From positions 32,559,148 to 32,623,147 of the forward strand of contig NC_090706.1 in NCBI RefSeq assembly GCF_040954835.1: a stretch of 64,000 bases of DNA, in the 5' to 3' direction. This document shows positions 60,118 through 64,000 of this stretch, in pieces. This DNA is from Lepisosteus oculatus (lineage: Eukaryota > Chordata > Actinopteri > Semionotiformes > Lepisosteidae). The notes below the pieces were generated by a model. The model saw only the letters and a program-made list of their open reading frames with translations. It was not told where the DNA came from and did no database searches. The position numbers and the translations under genes were made by a program. The stretch's first letter is position 1; every line of letters starts with the position of its first letter.

Positions 60118-63100
60118 TCCTTACACTTACATTTTTGCTTTTTTGGACACACTACTTAAAGTGCTTTACAGGTAATGGGGACTCCCCTCTGCCACCACCT
60201 AGATGATGCGACAGCAGCCATAGTGCACCAGTACTCTTACCACACACATCAGCTCTCAGTAGCGAGGAGAACAGAGTGATGAAGCCAGTTCATAGATGGG
60301 GATTATAAGGAGGCCATGATTGGTAAACGCCAGGGGATATTTGGCCAGATCGCCAGGGTTACACCCCTACTCTTTTCAAAAAGCACCCAGGGAATTTATA
60401 GTGACCACAGAGAGTCAGAACCTCGGTTTTATGTCTTATGCAAAGTACAGTGTCCCCATCACTATACTGGGGTGTTAGGGCTTACACAGACCACAGGGTG
60501 AGTGTCCCCTACTGGCCCATCTAACACCTCTTCCAGCAGCGAGCGTAGTTTTTCCCAGGAGGTCTCCCATCCAGATATTGACCAGGCTCACACCTGCTGA
60601 GCTTCAGTGGGCTGCCAGTGGTGAGTTGCAGGGTGATATGGCTGTTGGCCCTATCCTTCAGCCTGGTTAGATAACCCAAAATGTTGTGTGCTTCACTCAC
60701 TTTTTTACAGTGATATTTACTTCTAGAAATCTGAATATTTAAAAATGTTAAGTTTTATTTTTGTTTAGAAATGTCATTTTCAAATCTTGAAGTGAATGAC
60801 AGGACATAATGTTTTGAGGGCAATAGTTTGCTTCTTAATCCATATAAACTCTTAGGCATGGCTAAAAATGAATATGCAAATCATGGACTGATAACTGTTT
60901 GTTCCGCTTAGGCAAATGCCCCCATTCATTGTAGATTTTGTGTTTGTGTCTCTCCAGTTACCCTTTAAATAGCATGCTGGTGATCGACGAGAACCTGCTG
61001 GCGACAGGAGATGACAACGGCATTCTGAAAGTGTGGGACTTGAGGAAAGGAACGGCTTTCATGGAGATGAAACAGCATGAGGAGTACATTAGCGACATCA
61101 CCATTGATGAGAGCAAGAAAATCCTGCTTACGACAAGGTGACACCTTTATAAACAGCCAGAATACATTTCCCTCTGGGGATCACGTGGGAATTTGTGGAA
61201 CTGGAGCTTTTCTAGAGACCACACGTCTTACTTTCCACTTACTTTCTATTGCCTTTAGAAAGTATGTTCAGCTAGGTCATTTTAAATATCCGTTCGCGTT
61301 TTACCTCTCATGTTTCTGTTTACATGTCTCATAACCTTGTTAGAATAAGGTTGTGTCCAATTAAATGAGTTCAAGTTGTGTGGCAGGTTCACTGTTTTTG
61401 GCACATGGGTGCATATGTAGAAGTTGGCAAACATGAGAAAATTACAAAATGTTACAAAAACAAATTGGGACCGTGTGGAGCCAGCATTACCATCTAGTAA
61501 GTCTGGAACAAATGTTTTTTTTTTTAAAAGAACACACATGAAGCTGACAAAAAAATCAGAACTATTTTTGTGCCGCTGATAGATTTGTTTCTTATTGTAT
61601 TCTCTCTTTTACGCAGTGGAGATGGCACAATGGGGGTGTTTAATATTAAAAGGAGGCGCTTCGATCTCTTGTCGGAGTTCCAGAGTGGGGACTTGACCTC
61701 TGTTGCCATCATGAAGGTAGGTGACTGAAGGAAAGGCATACATTTTCAGGCAGGGCTTCACGAGCCGGACTGGAGTGAGAGGACATACAGGAGTGTTGCA
61801 GACGAGTTATTGATGCTAATTTTCCTCAATCAACTGGCGCATCTATGAATGTTGTTCAGTATTGTGTACAATGGAAAATGGTGTTGATATTCACGGCCCT
61901 ATCGAATAACAACAGATGTCCTGACATTTTACACATTTGTCTTTTTTAACACAAGGAAATGTGCTTTATATTTTAGAAACATTTGAGAGCATTTTAAGAT
62001 TCCCATCTCTGTTGAACTGGAGTCGTGTTTAAAGTGGCTTTGTTTTCTTTGCACTTTATTGATGCTGATTTTGTACATTAGAGGTTTACTTGTAGTATCT
62101 GCTGTTGAAGCTTCAGGTTAAGGGTTTATGTTTGGTCTCACAGTTTTTATCAGCATTTCGATACTGACCATGTCCCAACAGAGAGGTAAGAAAGTGGCGT
62201 GTGGTTCCAGCGAGGGGACGATCTATCTGTTCAACTGGAATGGGTTCGGAGCCACCAGTGACAGATTTGCAGTACAGGCCGAGTCTGTCGACAGCATTGT
62301 TGCCATTACTGACAGCATACTTTGTGCTGCTTCAATGGATGGAGTTATAAGGTGAGAAGAGTGTAAAACTACCAATACATAACGTTTACAAATCAGTTGT
62401 TGCTCAGATTCTGAGCTAAACCTGTCCATGCTTGCTTGACATTTTGCAAGTTACCCACTCATCAGCAGTTACCTCCAGTAGAAAATAATTTGTTCCTGCA
62501 GAACCAGTTAATATTTCTACTTATTAGCCCATGAAGCACAAATAGTGTGCAGGCTTCTAAGCTTCTAAGTCCCGTCATCGTATTTTAAATATATATAGCA
62601 ATATTCGAATGTAGTTACAAAACACTGCAGTGTGTGTTTCAATTAAACTTGTGTATTCCTAAATGACAGCTGTATTTTTAACAGGTTTAACAAAAACAAT
62701 GGCAAATCCAATGGAACCTTTCCAATGCAGAAATAACCGTGCTTTTTTTTTCCAACAACCTTGAAGACTGGAGGAAACACAAGACCTAGTCAGAATACCT
62801 TGTCTGACCAGCAGAGGGAGTGTTTTTTTTTAATGGTTTTTAATTAAGAATATTTGTGTGTACAAAATAGATCACCTCCTAACAGAGTAAATACTGAAAG
62901 AAAAGGATTAGGTCGTAATCATACCTTGCCATTCCCATTTTTTTTATTCTGCATTAACCACACATCATACTTGATAATAGCTAATGTTCGCTTGATAGAT
63001 ATGGTGTAACTACATTTTTTCATTGTTTAGAATTAGGAAAAATAAATCCGTTCTTTCTTTTTTTTTTTCCGTCTGGAGGGCTATCAACCTGCTCCCGAAC

Positions 63101-63403
63101 CGGGTCATCGGCAGTGTGGGCCAGCACGTGGGGGAGCCCATCGAGCAGATCGCCAAGTCGCACGACAGGCGCTTCCTCGCCAGCTGCGCCCACGACCAGA
63201 AGGTGAAATTCTGGGACATTTCCTCCCTGGGGGACATGGTTGTCAGTGACTACCGCAAGAGGAAGAAGAAGGGGGGCCACCTCAAGTCTTTGAGCAAGAA
63301 GGCCTTCGGGGCGGGGGATGACTTCTTCTCGGGGCTGATGGAGGAGTCGGCGCCGAAGGAGGAGGAGGAAGAGGAGGACGACAGCGATAGCGGCAGCGAC
63401 TGA
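58502..63403 (+). CDS. wdr55: WDR55, nucleolar WD40 protein (394 aa)
   Basis: WD40 beta-propeller protein needed for rRNA processing and normal development in fish and mammals. Nine exons: 58502-58516, 58803-58874, 59056-59189, 59466-59566, 59918-60005, 60958-61137, 61617-61716, 62182-62351, 63079-63403. Phases close and the length compares with human 383. Conserved stretches include [76 protein letters not shown] and [15 protein letters not shown]. The C-terminal tail has a basic stretch ([10 protein letters not shown]), a DDFFSGL motif and an acidic end ([14 protein letters not shown]). The first exon codes only five residues. The last acceptor, CTGGAG, is unusual in lacking C or T before AG, but keeps frame with [17 protein letters not shown]. 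Confidence 0.97.
60081..60114. repeat. (ATT)n simple repeat
   Basis: About 11 ATT units in wdr55 intron 5, adjoining the tail of the 5S-derived SINE; probably arose from that tail. Confidence 0.85.
60115..60650 (-). repeat. 5S rRNA-derived SINE in wdr55 intron 5
   Basis: The high end (60,554-60,650) matches the reverse complement of vertebrate 5S rRNA along its length: CCCAGGAGGTCTCCCATCC, GACCAGGCTC, CTGCTGAGCTTC and GCAGGGTGATATGGC. A body of about 400 bp follows, with a tail (AAGTGCTTTACAGGTAATGG) and an ATT-repeat end. This arrangement is that of the SINE3 class. A much older copy lies at 34,763-35,275. Confidence 0.75.
62808..62820 (+). promoter_or_regulatory. CTCF-like motif in wdr55 intron 8
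   Basis: CCAGCAGAGGGAG fits the CTCF core (CCASYAGRKGGCRS) at 11 of the first 13 positions or better by eye. Not tested. Confidence 0.35.
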
Positions 63404-63526
63404 GTACCAAGCTTTTCAAAAGCGTGGAAGACTGTATTATGTACAGAGTGATGGAGAGGTTGGGGTCAGTGAATGCTTTTAAAAGTATCTAAAAACTCAG
63501 AAGTCGCAGGCATCAGCTCACAATTT

Positions 63527-63635
63527 AATAAACGTTAAAGAAGTGAAGTATGAGGGGGAGCTTGCTTCTGGCATGTTGGGACTGCTGGACATGCCTCCAC
63601 ATCGAAGAAAAAATAGAATTTTGTGTCTAAATAAA
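63527..63635 (+). promoter_or_regulatory. Poly(A) signals of wdr55
   Basis: AATAAA at 63,527-63,532 and again at 63,630-63,635, about 125 and 230 bp after the stop codon. The remaining sequence to 64,000 shows no further gene. Confidence 0.65.
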
Positions 63636-64000
63636 GTGCACATGTTTAGAATGAGGCTGTCCTCTACATTGAAATTCCTTAATGGACTTTTTTATTTGTT
63701 TTTAAACGAAACGCGAATTAAGATTCAATACTATTAGGACTGGAGAAGAATGAACATTTTTCAGGATGTTGAAGTGTGCTGGCTTTTTCATGGATCCTCA
63801 TAGCTTAGAAATGGGAGAAATCCCCCAGTTTTTTAAAAAATGGTTATATTTGGAGGCTTGCTTATGAGACAGGAACTTTTTTTTATGTTTCTTTGTTTAC
63901 ATGTCTCTTAACAAGAATAGAAAACATTTTTTCAGCCCTGGCAATCGGAAGTTTGAGATTTTTAAATCTGTATAAATTATATAATTCTGTTTTAAACTGG

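Overview
The window is nuclear DNA of a vertebrate, most likely a non-teleost ray-finned fish such as a gar or bowfin relative. It holds intron-rich genes with vertebrate orthologues, a vertebrate elongator tRNA-Met, and fish-type LINEs and SINEs (L2, Rex1/jockey-like, CR1-like, a tRNA-derived SINE and a 5S rRNA-derived SINE). The lineage call is an inference from the repeats and gene order; no database search was possible.

Layout. Positions 1 to about 22,190 are a gene-poor, AT-rich stretch. In it I see only repeats: three copies of the tRNA-derived SINE, a 1.8 kb decayed L2 LINE, a second LINE fragment, an inverted-repeat element and a local tandem duplication. From 22,190 to the end the window is gene-dense: tcof1-like treacle (+, 22,338-33,049), a repeat-filled gap, tmco6 (+, 37,004-43,462), ndufa2 (-, 44,276-45,665), ik/RED (+, 46,122-55,490), a tRNA-Met (57,385-57,457) and wdr55 (+, 58,502-63,403). 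I rebuilt all five protein genes exon by exon. Splice phases close throughout and the predicted lengths are 1,177, 499, 99, 552 and 394 residues. One treacle joint, the start of exon 15, remains uncertain.

How the genes relate. They are housekeeping genes rather than one pathway: treacle and WDR55 act in the nucleolus and ribosome production, IK/RED in the spliceosome, NDUFA2 in mitochondrial complex I, and TMCO6 is an importin-alpha-like armadillo protein. The order and orientation tmco6-ndufa2-ik-wdr55 match human 5q31. Treacle lies elsewhere on human 5q (5q32), so its direct adjacency to tmco6 is notable. ndufa2 and ik are divergent and share a 456 bp promoter with six CCAAT boxes. tmco6 and ndufa2 converge, with poly(A) signals about 90 bp apart.

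Most interesting points: a tandem duplication of treacle exons whose cores look homogenised while the flanks have diverged; a U12-type AT-AC intron and a separate GC-AG intron in ik; a palindromic repeat with a 14-bp target-site duplication and a hammerhead-like motif; and two copies of a 5S rRNA-derived SINE. I did not find a clearly new biological system.
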